From positions 1-38,738 of the forward strand of contig JBATEB010000178.1 of assembly GCA_049663805.1 (NCBI GenBank): DNA of 38,738 nt. Reading direction: 5' to 3'. Within the stretch, counting starts at the first letter, position 1, and every line of letters begins with the position of its first letter. This document shows, one piece after another, positions 1-7,605 of this stretch. The notes under the pieces were generated by a model. It was not told the origin of the DNA, ran no database searches, and saw nothing but the letters and a program-made list of their open reading frames with translations. The translations under genes and the position numbers were made by a program. The DNA is from VBDM01 sp049663805 (GTDB lineage Bacteria > Pseudomonadota > Gammaproteobacteria > Burkholderiales > SG8-39).

Positions 1-1098
1 ACGCAGCCTGGCGGGGATCTCGCCGCCCGCGCTTCGCGCCGCAATCGTCGCCGCGTCGACGCCGCCGGCCGCCGCCAGCGCCCGCTTCAGCATCGCGCGC
101 GGCATGTAGGGAGTTTCGGCCCAACCCCGCTTCCCGTACTGGACGCACTCGGCGACCGCGAGCAGCTCCCCGAGCCGCTCCGGGCGCCGGAAGGCGTCGC
201 AACCCTCGAGCAGCGCGAGCAGCGCCGCCGCGTCCAGGGAGGCGGCGTGCTCGATCGAGTCGAGGTGGCGCGCGGCGAGCAGCGCGAGATCCCGGCAGTC
301 CCCCGGGGGCTTGAGCCGCTCGCACAGGGCACGCGCCGCGTCAGCCGAAGCTCCGCCGGAAACCAGCAGCGCGAAGCGCGGCGCGAGGCCGAGTCCCTCC
401 GCGGAGGCGCGCGCCAGGGCGCGGATCAGGATCCGGCCCGGGTCGTTCGCCGGCCGGCTCTCCTCGAACTTCAGACCGAGCTCGGGCAGGAGCTTGTCGA
501 GGAAACCGGCATCGGCGAGCACCGGAAACATGAGGCCGGGGTTGCGCTCCATGAGGCCCCGCGAGAACTCCTGCCACACGCGCTCGGGGACGAGCGCCTC
601 GGCTTCGCCGTTCTCGACCATGGCGCGCATCAGCACCATCGTCTCCGGCGCGACGGCGAAGCCGAGGCGCGCGGCAAAGCGCGCGACCCTCAGGATCCTG
701 ACCGGATCCTCGACGAACGCCGCGCTCACGTGCCGGAGCAAGCCACGTTCGAGGTCGGCCGCGCCGCCGAAGGGGTCAATGAGATTTCCGGCCTCGTCGC
801 GCGCCATGGCGTTGATCGTCAGGTCGCGGCGTTCCAGGTCCTGCTCGAGCGTCACCTCGGGGGCGGCGTAGACCTGAAAGCCTTTGTAGCCTCGCGCGAT
901 CTTTCGCTCGGTACGCGCCAGCGCGTACTGCTCGTGGGTCTGCGGGTGCAGGAACACCGGGAAATCCTTCCCGATCGCCTTGTAGCCTAGGGCCGCCATC
1001 TCCTCGGGCGCGCCGCCGACGACGACGTAATCGCGGTCGGCCACCGGCAGGCCGAGGAGCTCGTCGCGCACCGCCCCGCCGACAGCGTAGATTTTCAC
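1..1098 (-). CDS. cca: CCA-adding tRNA nucleotidyltransferase, C-terminus outside window
   Basis: This enzyme adds or repairs the 3' CCA end of tRNAs in the cytoplasm. Translation from a GTG at 1098 begins MKIYAVGGAVRDELLG. The nucleotidyltransferase DxD pair is at D21/D23 (ADRDYVVVG). The RRDLTINAMA and EDPVRILRVARFAARLGF motifs follow in family order. The reading frame is open to base 1 (366 codons), so roughly 40-50 residues are missing compared with a usual length near 410. The region that aligns with the E. coli HD phosphohydrolase domain is present, but the catalytic His-Asp pair is gone: RFALLVSGGA stands where E. coli has RFATLCHDLGKG. It therefore probably keeps CCA addition but lacks the metal-dependent phosphatase/phosphodiesterase activity. 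The start is supported by similarity to Cca N-termini and by GGAGGCGCC about 8 nt upstream. It lies 22 nt downstream of the NDUFA9-like gene, likely in the same transcript. Confidence 0.95.
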   Translation of the reverse strand, partial: MKIYAVGGAVRDELLGLPVADRDYVVVGGAPEEMAALGYKAIGKDFPVFLHPQTHEQYALARTERKIARGYKGFQVYAAPEVTLEQDLERRDLTINAMARDEAGNLIDPFGGAADLERGLLRHVSAAFVEDPVRILRVARFAARLGFAVAPETMVLMRAMVENGEAEALVPERVWQEFSRGLMERNPGLMFPVLADAGFLDKLLPELGLKFEESRPANDPGRILIRALARASAEGLGLAPRFALLVSGGASADAARALCERLKPPGDCRDLALLAARHLDSIEHAASLDAAALLALLEGCDAFRRPERLGELLAVAECVQYGKRGWAETPYMPRAMLKRALAAAGGVDAATIAARSAGGEIPARLR

Positions 1099-1120
1099 GC
1101 GAGGCGCCTCCGCCGCGCTT

Positions 1121-2068
1121 CTAGCGCCCGGCCTTGTAACGGAACCAGCGGTAGCGCGAGCGCGGATGGTCGCCGCGCAGGTAAGCCGGCGCCACCACCT
1201 CGAGCGGCGTGGGGGCGACGCCGAATGGAAGTTCGGCTTTCGAGACGCTGTCGATCTTCATCGAGTGATAGTTGTCGCGGGACAGAAGGCCGCCCGGCAC
1301 GAACTCCATCGCCCAGGCCTGCAGGTACGAAAGCCGGTCCGTCAGGCCGATGACGGGGCGCGGGTTCCCGCTCGCGGCGCCGGCGTACCTGACGAGCTCG
1401 CTCAGGGTATAGACCCGCGGCCCGCACAGGTCGTAGCGCTTTCCGGCGCTGTCGCGCTCGGCGAGGCTGGCCCGCATGCAGCGCGCGACGTCGCCCACGT
1501 AGACGGGCTGGAAGCGCGCGTTCGGGCACGCGAGGAAGACGACCGGGATCCAGCGCTGGAGCTTCGCGAACAGGTTGAGGAAGCGATCCTCCGGCCCGAA
1601 CACCACCGAGGGCCGGAATACCGTCACCTCCAGGTCCTTCTGCTCCGCCAGGACCCAGGACTCGCCTTCGCCCTTCGAGCGCAGGTATTGGCTGGGGCCT
1701 TCCGCATAAGCTTGCAGGGCGCTCATGTGCAGCAGGCGCCGCACGCGGCTCTTCTTGCAGGCTTCGACGATCTTCTTCGGAAGCTCCACATGGGCGCGGG
1801 CAAAATCCGGCCCGTAGGGACGCCCCGACCGCCCCTGCAGGATGCCGACGAGGTTTACCACCGCATCGCATCCGGCGGTGAGCCGCGCCAGCGTGTCCGG
1901 ATCGTGCACGTCGGCTTCGACCACGTCGACGGTCGGCAGCAGGATCAGGTGCTTGGCGCGCTCACGCCGGCGCGCAGGCACGACGACGACGTGCTCGTTG
2001 TCGACGAGCTGGCGCACGAGGTGCCGGCCGATGAAACCGCTGCCGCCGATGACGAGGATGCGACTCAT
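1121..2068 (-). CDS. Complex I NDUFA9-family NAD(P)-binding protein (atypical short-chain dehydrogenase)
   Basis: This 315-residue extended short-chain dehydrogenase/epimerase-fold protein starts MSRILVIGGSGFIGRHLV, with the Rossmann dinucleotide-binding motif GGSGFIG at residues 8-14. VNLVGIL and the LLHMSALQAY segment match the NDUFA9/YfcH-like atypical SDR group. The classical YxxxK catalytic pair appears only in modified form (YLRSKGEGE). In Betaproteobacteria a gene of this family commonly sits next to cca and a lytic transglycosylase, as here. Mitochondrial NDUFA9 is an accessory subunit of complex I. For the bacterial protein a role with complex I or quinone metabolism is only inferred from the family name, and no nuo genes are in the window. 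The ATG at 2068 is the first start in frame and directly precedes the nucleotide-binding strand. Confidence 0.85.
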   Translation of the reverse strand: MSRILVIGGSGFIGRHLVRQLVDNEHVVVVPARRRERAKHLILLPTVDVVEADVHDPDTLARLTAGCDAVVNLVGILQGRSGRPYGPDFARAHVELPKKIVEACKKSRVRRLLHMSALQAYAEGPSQYLRSKGEGESWVLAEQKDLEVTVFRPSVVFGPEDRFLNLFAKLQRWIPVVFLACPNARFQPVYVGDVARCMRASLAERDSAGKRYDLCGPRVYTLSELVRYAGAASGNPRPVIGLTDRLSYLQAWAMEFVPGGLLSRDNYHSMKIDSVSKAELPFGVAPTPLEVVAPAYLRGDHPRSRYRWFRYKAGR

Positions 2069-2108
2069 GGAATTTCCGGACGAGGCGGGGAATAGTTTAG
2101 CCGTGAAC

Positions 2109-2136
2109 CGCGCGCAGGGGAAACCCGGTGCGCGCG
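2109..2136. terminator. GC-rich hairpin downstream of slt
   Basis: The 8-base arms CGCGCGCA (2109-2116) and TGCGCGCG (2129-2136) pair perfectly. The intervening loop carries GGG-AAA-CCC and can extend the fold. It lies between the slt stop and the next minus-strand gene. There is no T-run, so it could be a weak terminator or an mRNA-processing hairpin rather than a full intrinsic terminator. Confidence 0.35.
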
Positions 2137-2162
2137 CCGGTTCGGGCGTCCGCCCCGGGTGA

Positions 2163-4136
2163 TTATTCGACGACGGGCTCGACCTCCAGGGCCGCCGCGT
2201 CGTCGTCGGCGCCGGAGCCCCGGGGGAAAACCGTCCCGAGGCGCGTCTTCAGCGAAGTCTGCTCTCCGCCCAGGACGGCGGCGTAGTAGACCGTATTGGA
2301 AAGCACTTTCTTGACGTAGTCGCGGGTTTCCCCGAAGGGTATGGTTTCGGCGAAGATCGCGCCCTCCACAGGTGCCGTCCCGCGCCACAGGCGCGCCCGG
2401 GAGGGGCCGGCGTTATACGCCGCCGCGGCGAGCACCAGGCTTCCGTCGAAGCGGTCGAGAACGTGCCGCAGGTAGTACGTTCCCAGCGCCGCGTTGAAGT
2501 CCGGCTCGTTGAGCCGCGACCAGGAGAAGTTCTTCATGCGCATGCGCTCCGCAACCCACCTCGCGGTCGGGCGCATCACCTGCATCAGGCCGGCGGCGCC
2601 GTTGGACGATTTTGCGCGCGTGATGAACCGGCTCTCCTGCCGCACCAGGCCCAGCACCAAGGGCTCTTCCAGGTCGCGCGTGCGCGCCTGCTGCGCGAGC
2701 ACCTCGCGGTAGGGCGCGAGATAGCGGACCGAGAAATTGTGAACCTGCGAGGTCCGGTCGGCGGTGCTGATCGCGCGATCCCACGCCTCGTTGCGCCGCG
2801 CGAGTTCCGCCGCCGCGAGCAGCCTGCGATCGTCCATCCCGCGTATGGTCCAGAGCCATTCCCGCGTCGCTTCGGTGCGCATGTCGAGCCGGTACAGGGC
2901 AAGCGCGCGCGCCAGTCCCGGGACGGCGCCCGACGCCGCGATCTCGTCCTCGGTCGGCAAGGCGGCACGCTGCGGGATTCGAATCGCCAGGCCCAGTTCC
3001 TCGGCGGCGAGCCGCCCATAGAAACCGTACTCTCCCGCGATGCGCTGAAAATAGCCATCGGCCTCGAGCGGGCTTCCCAGCGCGCGCTCCGCCCGGCCGT
3101 ACCAGTACGTCCAGACGGCGCTGTCCCTGGCAGGCCGGGACATGCGATCGATCGAGTTCCTGACCTCCGCCCAGTTCTTCGTCCTGAGCGCGATTCTCGC
3201 GCGCCACGCCAGCTGCTCGTCGGTGAGCGCGAGATTGTCCGCCTTGCCGAACCACTCGAGCGCCTCCGGCACGTGCCGGCGCGAGCCCTTCATGGCGAGC
3301 CTCAGCCAGACATGGCCGCGGTCCTCGGCGGAGAAGGCGTCGCTCATTCCCGCGCTCCAGACTGCCGCCGCGCCCCGCGGATCTTCGTCGGCAGCGAGCG
3401 TGAGGGCGGCGATGATCAGCTCCCGGTCGGCCGCCTTGGCGGGCGCGACGTTCGGATTCCTGAGGAATCTCATCGGGGAGCGCACCACGGCGGAGTATTT
3501 CCGCGCTTCGATCGCCTCGCCACGCGGCAGAAACTCCATGGTGCGCTTGGCCGCCCCGATGAGGTCCGCGTCGACCAGGACGCGGAACCGGTTCCAGGTG
3601 TCGCGCTCGCCGAGCCGACCCGCCCTGAGCAGCGCGCGGGCGAGCGCCAGGCAGGCGTCGGGCAGTTCCCGGGGAGTTTCCCACTGCGGCCTGAAATCGT
3701 CGAATACGGAGGATTCTTCGCGCTTCAGGCGGGACAGCAGCAGGTAACAGCTCACCTCCGGATCGTCTCCGGAAAGCGCCGGATACTCGGCGAGAAACAA
3801 GTCCCAGCGAGCGCTTTTCCCGAGCACCTTCAGCCAGTCGATGCGCAGTTGCTCGGCAAGCGCGCTGCCCGGGTACTTCGAAAAGAAGTCGCGAACCTCC
3901 CCGGCGGGGGCGCCGGAGAGCTTGAGGAACAGTTCCCAGTACTCGGCGTACGGTCTGAGCGGGTGATTTTCGAGCTGGGGAAGGAGCTTCGCGAGCCTCG
4001 CCCGGCTATTCGCCTCGAACGCGTCGCGCGCGGCGAGGAAGGCCGCGTCCCGGGGATCGGGCTTGGCCGCCGAGCCCGGCAGCGAAGCGCCAAGGAGGAC
4101 CGCAAGCAACGCGACGCGTAGCGATCCGATGGTCAA
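2163..4136 (-). CDS. slt: Soluble lytic murein transglycosylase, Slt70 type
   Basis: This 657-residue periplasmic enzyme cleaves peptidoglycan MurNAc-GlcNAc bonds to 1,6-anhydro products. An N-terminal signal peptide (hydrophobic VALLAVLLGASLPGSAA, cut near residue 24) precedes a long alpha-helical superhelical region. The C-terminal SLT domain has the catalytic Glu in VRQESRF (E501), followed by GAAGLMQVMRPTA, the LGTYYLRHVL repeat and AAAYNAGPSRARLW. The length is close to E. coli Slt70 (645). The start is a TTG at 4136: no better in-frame start precedes the signal peptide, and GAGGAG lies about 6 nt upstream. The gene is divergent from the folate gene and precedes the NDUFA9-like gene and cca on the same strand. 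Family assignment is secure. The exact substrate preference is not visible. Confidence 0.95.
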   Translation of the reverse strand: MTIGSLRVALLAVLLGASLPGSAAKPDPRDAAFLAARDAFEANSRARLAKLLPQLENHPLRPYAEYWELFLKLSGAPAGEVRDFFSKYPGSALAEQLRIDWLKVLGKSARWDLFLAEYPALSGDDPEVSCYLLLSRLKREESSVFDDFRPQWETPRELPDACLALARALLRAGRLGERDTWNRFRVLVDADLIGAAKRTMEFLPRGEAIEARKYSAVVRSPMRFLRNPNVAPAKAADRELIIAALTLAADEDPRGAAAVWSAGMSDAFSAEDRGHVWLRLAMKGSRRHVPEALEWFGKADNLALTDEQLAWRARIALRTKNWAEVRNSIDRMSRPARDSAVWTYWYGRAERALGSPLEADGYFQRIAGEYGFYGRLAAEELGLAIRIPQRAALPTEDEIAASGAVPGLARALALYRLDMRTEATREWLWTIRGMDDRRLLAAAELARRNEAWDRAISTADRTSQVHNFSVRYLAPYREVLAQQARTRDLEEPLVLGLVRQESRFITRAKSSNGAAGLMQVMRPTARWVAERMRMKNFSWSRLNEPDFNAALGTYYLRHVLDRFDGSLVLAAAAYNAGPSRARLWRGTAPVEGAIFAETIPFGETRDYVKKVLSNTVYYAAVLGGEQTSLKTRLGTVFPRGSGADDDAAALEVEPVVE

Positions 4137-4198
4137 TTCGGCTCCTCACCCTGGGAACGCCTAGAATAGCATAGGCTTCTTGCCATCGAGGTGATCGA
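4137..4198. promoter_or_regulatory. Divergent intergenic region slt / folate cyclo-ligase
   Basis: This is the only room for the promoters of slt (minus) and the folate gene (plus). It contains an imperfectly spaced inverted repeat, GCCTA at 4159-4163 and TAGGC at 4172-4176. The AT-rich centre offers -10-like hexamers in both directions (TAGAAT on plus, TATTCT on minus), but no convincing -35 boxes. There is not enough space for a 6S RNA gene, which adjoins ygfA in gammaproteobacteria. Confidence 0.3.
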
Positions 4199-4264
4199 AT
4201 GCCGCTCCGTTCGATGAATCCATTCGACGACTTCGCGAGCGGTTTCTCGGGCCGCGCGACATGA
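4199..4264 (+). CDS. Possible 21-codon leader peptide coupled to the folate gene
   Basis: An ATG at 4199 preceded by GAGGTGATCGA (a reasonable ribosome-binding site with about 6-nt spacing) opens a frame reading MPLRSMNPFDDFASGFSGRAT. It ends in TGA overlapping the next start as ATGA at 4261-4264. This is the arrangement expected for translational coupling. The peptide matches no family I recognise and has no regulatory codon run, so it may be a chance frame. An internal ATG at 4214 would give a 16-residue version. Confidence 0.3.
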   Translation: MPLRSMNPFDDFASGFSGRAT

Positions 4265-4956
4265 CTCCGTCCGAGGTTTCCGCCTGGCGAAAAAGCGAGC
4301 GGACCCGACTCCTGCGCGGGCGCGACGCGCTCGCCGAGAACGCGCTCGCCGATATGCGCCCGCGCATCGACCACCACCTCGAGCGCGCGTTCCCGGATCT
4401 GGCGCGCGGGACGCTCGCGTTCTGCTGGCCTTACCGCAACGAATACGATGCGCGTCATCTCGCCGCGGCCCTGCGCCGGCGCGGAGCGACGACCGCGCTG
4501 CCGGTGGTCGTAGCGCCGAAAACCCCGCTCATCTTTCGCCGATGGCACCCGGGCATCCGGCTGGCCGCGGGACCGCTCGGCATTCCCTATCCGGTCGATT
4601 CGCCTGAAGTGCTTCCCGACAACGTGCTCCTGCCGATGGTGGGTTGGGACGCCGACGGGTATCGTCTCGGTTACGGGGGCGGATTCTTCGACCGAACACT
4701 GGCGGCGTCGGCCAGGCGGCCCCAGATCATCGGCGTCGCTTACGAGCAGGCCTACCTGAAAACCATCCACCCGCAGCCGCACGATATTCCCGTGGATTTC
4801 GTCGTCACCGAGCGTGGCGTCTACCGCCGCGAGTCGCAGGGATTGAAGTTCCTCGGCGAGCCGCAGGGATTCTCGTCGCCGCCCTGCTACGCGGGCGAGA
4901 TCGCGCCGGGGTACTTCGGCGAGACAACCGACACACACAAGCAGCGCGGCGACTGA
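4261..4956 (+). CDS. ygfA: 5-formyltetrahydrofolate cyclo-ligase with C-terminal extension
   Basis: This enzyme converts 5-formyl-THF to 5,10-methenyl-THF with ATP in the cytoplasm, recycling the storage folate. The N-terminus (SEVSAWRKSERTRLLRGRD) carries the basic nucleotide-binding region. The hallmark glycine-rich ATP/Mg motif LGYGGGFFDRTLA lies around residues 136-148, preceded by DADGYR. QPHDIPVDFVVTERGVYR marks the usual C-terminus near residue 190-195. The protein then continues for about 37 residues to a total of 231 aa, ending in a tail with PPCYAGEIAPGYFGE that the family normally lacks. The ATG at 4261 overlaps the stop of a short upstream frame. The gene stands alone on the plus strand and is divergent from slt. 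The core assignment is firm. The tail's function is unknown. Confidence 0.93.
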   Translation: MTPSEVSAWRKSERTRLLRGRDALAENALADMRPRIDHHLERAFPDLARGTLAFCWPYRNEYDARHLAAALRRRGATTALPVVVAPKTPLIFRRWHPGIRLAAGPLGIPYPVDSPEVLPDNVLLPMVGWDADGYRLGYGGGFFDRTLAASARRPQIIGVAYEQAYLKTIHPQPHDIPVDFVVTERGVYRRESQGLKFLGEPQGFSSPPCYAGEIAPGYFGETTDTHKQRGD

Positions 4957-5042
4957 GAACGCGCCGGCCCCGGCGCGTTCTGCGACAACGCGCCGCAGCG
5001 GGTCATTGGACCACGGGGCGCCTTTGATGCTATAAGCGCGCC

Positions 5043-5444
5043 ATGACCGCAGCCTTCAATCGGGCAGCTTCGCTCGCTTCGTTCGTTTTCATTGCGGTCT
5101 TCCTCACGGCGCTGGCGCCGCAGTCGGCGCGGGCGCATGGCGGCGAGGGTCACGAATCCGTCCCGACGCGCACCGACGACCCGGACGCGGCGGGCTCGGG
5201 ACTGCGGCAAACCCTTCCCCAGAGCAGCGTGTCCCGGTCCTGCCCCGCGGGTTCCGGCGGAGCATGCTGTTGCGGCAACCTGCACGCCCTCGGCGGCGGC
5301 GGCAAGATGCCGCTTGCCGGTTCCGGCGACAGGAGATTCCCCTCCAGATTTCCCTTCGAAAGGACGAAGTTCACGTCCGCGGCGCCGCTATCGACGCGAC
5401 CGCCGCCCCCGGTTCTCCCCCGCGCACCTCCGCTTTTCTCCTGA
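5043..5444 (+). CDS. Small secreted Cys-rich protein of unknown function
   Basis: This predicted 133-residue protein has a clear signal peptide (LASFVFIAVFLTALAPQSARA, cleaved before HGGEGHE near residue 31). The mature part begins with a His/Glu cluster. A cysteine patch (SCPAGSGGACCCGN) follows, and the Pro-rich C-terminus ends VLPRAPPLFS. His-rich and Cys-rich segments suggest metal or redox interaction in the periplasm, but this is inference. From memory, short proteins with a CPxGxGxxCxCGN patch and an APPLFS-like end accompany outer-membrane and efflux genes in other Betaproteobacteria. I cannot confirm that here. It precedes the porin gene by 87 nt, with a strong hairpin between them. 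Coding status is supported by the signal peptide, not by a recognised domain. Confidence 0.6.
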   Translation: MTAAFNRAASLASFVFIAVFLTALAPQSARAHGGEGHESVPTRTDDPDAAGSGLRQTLPQSSVSRSCPAGSGGACCCGNLHALGGGGKMPLAGSGDRRFPSRFPFERTKFTSAAPLSTRPPPPVLPRAPPLFS

Positions 5445-5463
5445 TCGTCGGTAAGCCCCTTTG

Positions 5464-5498
5464 CCCGGGGCGCCGCGCGCAGTTGCGCGCGCCCCGGG
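5464..5498. promoter_or_regulatory. Strong intercistronic hairpin upstream of porin gene
   Basis: CCCGGGG (5464-5470) pairs with CCCCGGG (5492-5498). CGCGCGCA (5474-5481) pairs with TGCGCGCG (5484-5491), leaving a three-base bulge and a tiny loop. The stem lies between the small Cys-rich gene and the porin, ending about 20 nt before the porin ribosome-binding site. It has no T-run. It could set differential expression, act as a processing site or attenuate read-through. Confidence 0.45.
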
Positions 5499-5531
5499 AG
5501 GAACGGATGCACTCGATTCGAGGAGGAGAAA

Positions 5532-6911
5532 GTGGGGAAAGGCGCATGTGCACGTATCGGTCGCGCGGGCTGCGCGGCGGCCATCGCGATTGGCATCAGC
5601 TTCGGTTCGCATCCGGCGTTCGCGCAGCTCAAGTCGCCGCCTGCGACCGAGCGAGAGTTCGACCTGAGCGGGGGACGCGTCCCGGACGGCACCAGCCTGT
5701 CCATGCCCGAGGGCGGGCCGACGCGGGTGACGGGGTTCGTGGTCGGCTCCTTCAGCTACAACTCCCGGGTCCAGATGGTGCCGGAATTCGCCGGCGGCGG
5801 GCCGGCGCTCGCGGATCCCCAAGCGACGAACTTCCGCTTCGACAAGTTCGGCCTTGGCTTCTCGAAGTCCTTTGCCCCCTGGCTGTCCGGCGCGGTCGCC
5901 GTCGAGGTCGAAAACCACCGCGACCGGCACTCGCACGGCTTCGACCCGGTTTTCGGCTGCCCCGGCACGGGCAGCTGCATCGAGCGATTCGGCGCCGAGG
6001 AGCCCGAAACCGAGGCGAGCCTGGACAAGTTCAACCTGACCGGCATCGTCCCGGTCGGCAACGGGCTCAGCCTGTCGATCGGCCGTTTCGACGTTCCCTT
6101 CGGGATCGAGCGGCACGACGAGCCGCTCAACCTCACCGCCACTCCCTCCGAGGTGTTCCGGTTCGGCCGGCCGCAACAGATGACCGGCTTCCAGACGAGC
6201 TACCAGATTGCTCCTTCGCTCGAGGTAGCGGCTTGGGCGGTGAACCGCGCGGAATCGGAGACGACCCACACCCCCTTCGACGACAACAACAAGCACAAGA
6301 GCTACGGCGGCCGGATCGGCTTCACGCCGTTCCCTCGCGGGACGCTCCTCGCCTTCGGGCTCGGCGGTTTCTGGGGGCCCGAGCAGGACAACAACGACTC
6401 CAGCCAGCGCCGGGTGCTCGACCTCGACTTCTCCTGGACGCCGTACCCCGAGGTCCTTCTGACCGGCGAAGTCGTCCAGGGCTCTGAAGACAAGGTCTCC
6501 TTCCGTGAGCGGGGAATTCCATTCGCGGCGCCCGCTGTCGCCGACCAAGACGTGAAGTGGCGCGGCTTCTATGTCCTTTCGCATTACGACGTGCGACCCT
6601 GGATGGGGCTCTCCGTGCGCTATGGCCGCCTCAACGATCTGCATGGGGCACGCACCGGGGTGGCGCAGGTGCTGCAATCGCTGACCATCGCCCCGATCAT
6701 CCACCTTTCCCGGCTGATCCCCGAGCTGCGGTCCTCCGGAGCGACCTATGCGCGCACGCGCCACCCGAATGACTGGGTCGATCTCAAGCTCGAGTACCGC
6801 TATAACTTCTCCAATCAGCCCGTGTTCTCCAAAGCGGCCCCGGCGACCGATATCCTCAACGCCGACACGAGCAGCCACCAGGTGCAGATTCAGGCGGTCG
6901 TCAACTTCTAG
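5532..6911 (+). CDS. Outer-membrane beta-barrel protein (porin-like)
   Basis: This 459-residue exported protein probably forms an outer-membrane channel. The GTG start at 5532 is fixed by AGGAGGAGAA immediately upstream and by the signal peptide (CAAAIAIGISFGSHPAFA, cut before QLKSPP near residue 31). The mature part shows the alternating pattern of barrel strands (GFVVGSFSYNSRVQM, LTGIVPVGNGLSLSIGRFDVPFG, WRGFYVLSHYDVRPWMGLSVRYG). It ends VQIQAVVNF, a typical C-terminal phenylalanine signature for BamA-dependent insertion. GRFDVPFGIERHDEPLN resembles phosphate/polyphosphate-selective porin and OprP-like barrels, but the substrate cannot be read from sequence. The gene is followed after 12 nt by the FMN-binding-like gene, indicating co-transcription. 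Confidence 0.75.
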   Translation: MGKGACARIGRAGCAAAIAIGISFGSHPAFAQLKSPPATEREFDLSGGRVPDGTSLSMPEGGPTRVTGFVVGSFSYNSRVQMVPEFAGGGPALADPQATNFRFDKFGLGFSKSFAPWLSGAVAVEVENHRDRHSHGFDPVFGCPGTGSCIERFGAEEPETEASLDKFNLTGIVPVGNGLSLSIGRFDVPFGIERHDEPLNLTATPSEVFRFGRPQQMTGFQTSYQIAPSLEVAAWAVNRAESETTHTPFDDNNKHKSYGGRIGFTPFPRGTLLAFGLGGFWGPEQDNNDSSQRRVLDLDFSWTPYPEVLLTGEVVQGSEDKVSFRERGIPFAAPAVADQDVKWRGFYVLSHYDVRPWMGLSVRYGRLNDLHGARTGVAQVLQSLTIAPIIHLSRLIPELRSSGATYARTRHPNDWVDLKLEYRYNFSNQPVFSKAAPATDILNADTSSHQVQIQAVVNF

Positions 6912-6923
6912 CGAGGCACACCC

Positions 6924-7505
6924 ATGAAACCGATGCCAATCATCCTTCGACTGGCCGCATTGCTGGTGCTCGTCGCGGGGCCGGGTCTTTCCCAGGCGCA
7001 CGTTTCGCCGCCGGTGGTGTATATCTCCGATCGGAACGCCATCCGCAGCATGACGGTCGGCTCAAAGAAACACCTCGTGCGGGAGGTAAGGCTGACTCCT
7101 GAAGAACGGCGCGCGATCGCATCACGGTGGGGCTGGGACCCTGCAGAGCCGGTCTACCGCTTCTACCTGGGTCGCGGCGACAAGGGGCAACTCGTCTCGG
7201 CCGTGACCTTTCTGACCGAAGTCACCGTTCACGGGCCGATGCGGGTCGCGGTCGCGCTGGGGCCGGACGGCAAGGTGAGAGACGCGCGGGTCATCGAGGT
7301 GTCCGAGGAAATCTCGACCTGGGTCGAGCCCTTCGTCAGCGGCGGGCTCCTTCGAGGCTTCGTCGGGTTGGACAGTCGCGGCGGTTTCGCCGCGCCGGCG
7401 TCGCAACGGAACATGGTGCGCTTCTACGGAGAGGTCGCTGCCCGCCTGATCCAGCACGGCGCAATCCTGTTCGAAACCGCATTTCTCAGGCGCGGCGAGC
7501 TGTGA
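6924..7505 (+). CDS. Periplasmic FMN-binding-domain-like protein
   Basis: This 193-residue protein has a signal peptide (LRLAALLVLVAGPGLSQA, cut before HVSPP near residue 26). The C-terminal half (ALGPDGKVRDARVIEVSEEISTWVEPF and following) resembles the FMN-bind fold of RnfG, NqrC and NosR, where FMN is attached covalently to Thr or Ser of an SGAT-like motif. That motif is not intact: the equivalent stretch reads AAPASQRN, leaving a single possible Ser. The protein may bind flavin non-covalently, be modified at the Ser, or have lost flavin. It lies 12 nt after the porin gene and seems to form one transcript with it and the Cys-rich gene. A periplasmic redox role is inferred, and no ApbE is in the window. 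Confidence 0.5.
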   Translation: MKPMPIILRLAALLVLVAGPGLSQAHVSPPVVYISDRNAIRSMTVGSKKHLVREVRLTPEERRAIASRWGWDPAEPVYRFYLGRGDKGQLVSAVTFLTEVTVHGPMRVAVALGPDGKVRDARVIEVSEEISTWVEPFVSGGLLRGFVGLDSRGGFAAPASQRNMVRFYGEVAARLIQHGAILFETAFLRRGEL

Positions 7506-7548
7506 GGCGGCGCCGCTTTTCCGCGCCCGCGCCGGAGCGAGGGAAAGC

Positions 7549-7573
7549 GCAATCAGGCGCCTCCGATGATTGC
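7549..7573. terminator. Hairpin between convergent genes
   Basis: Perfect 7-base arms GCAATCA (7549-7555) and TGATTGC (7567-7573) with an 11-base loop lie in the gap between the convergent FMN-binding-like gene and ilvA. No long T-run follows on either strand, so it may be a bidirectional terminator of modest strength. Confidence 0.45.
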
Positions 7574-7605
7574 CGGCGGTTAAAGACTCGCTCTGAGCTT
7601 CTTCC

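Noticed and set aside
2463..4121. Plus-strand open frame of 552 codons opposite slt
   Set aside because: Antisense to a clear lytic transglycosylase, with no domain and no ribosome-binding site.
4137..4260. Possible 6S RNA upstream of the folate cyclo-ligase
   Set aside because: The 124-nt gap is shorter than 6S RNA (about 180 nt) and shows no long bulged hairpin.
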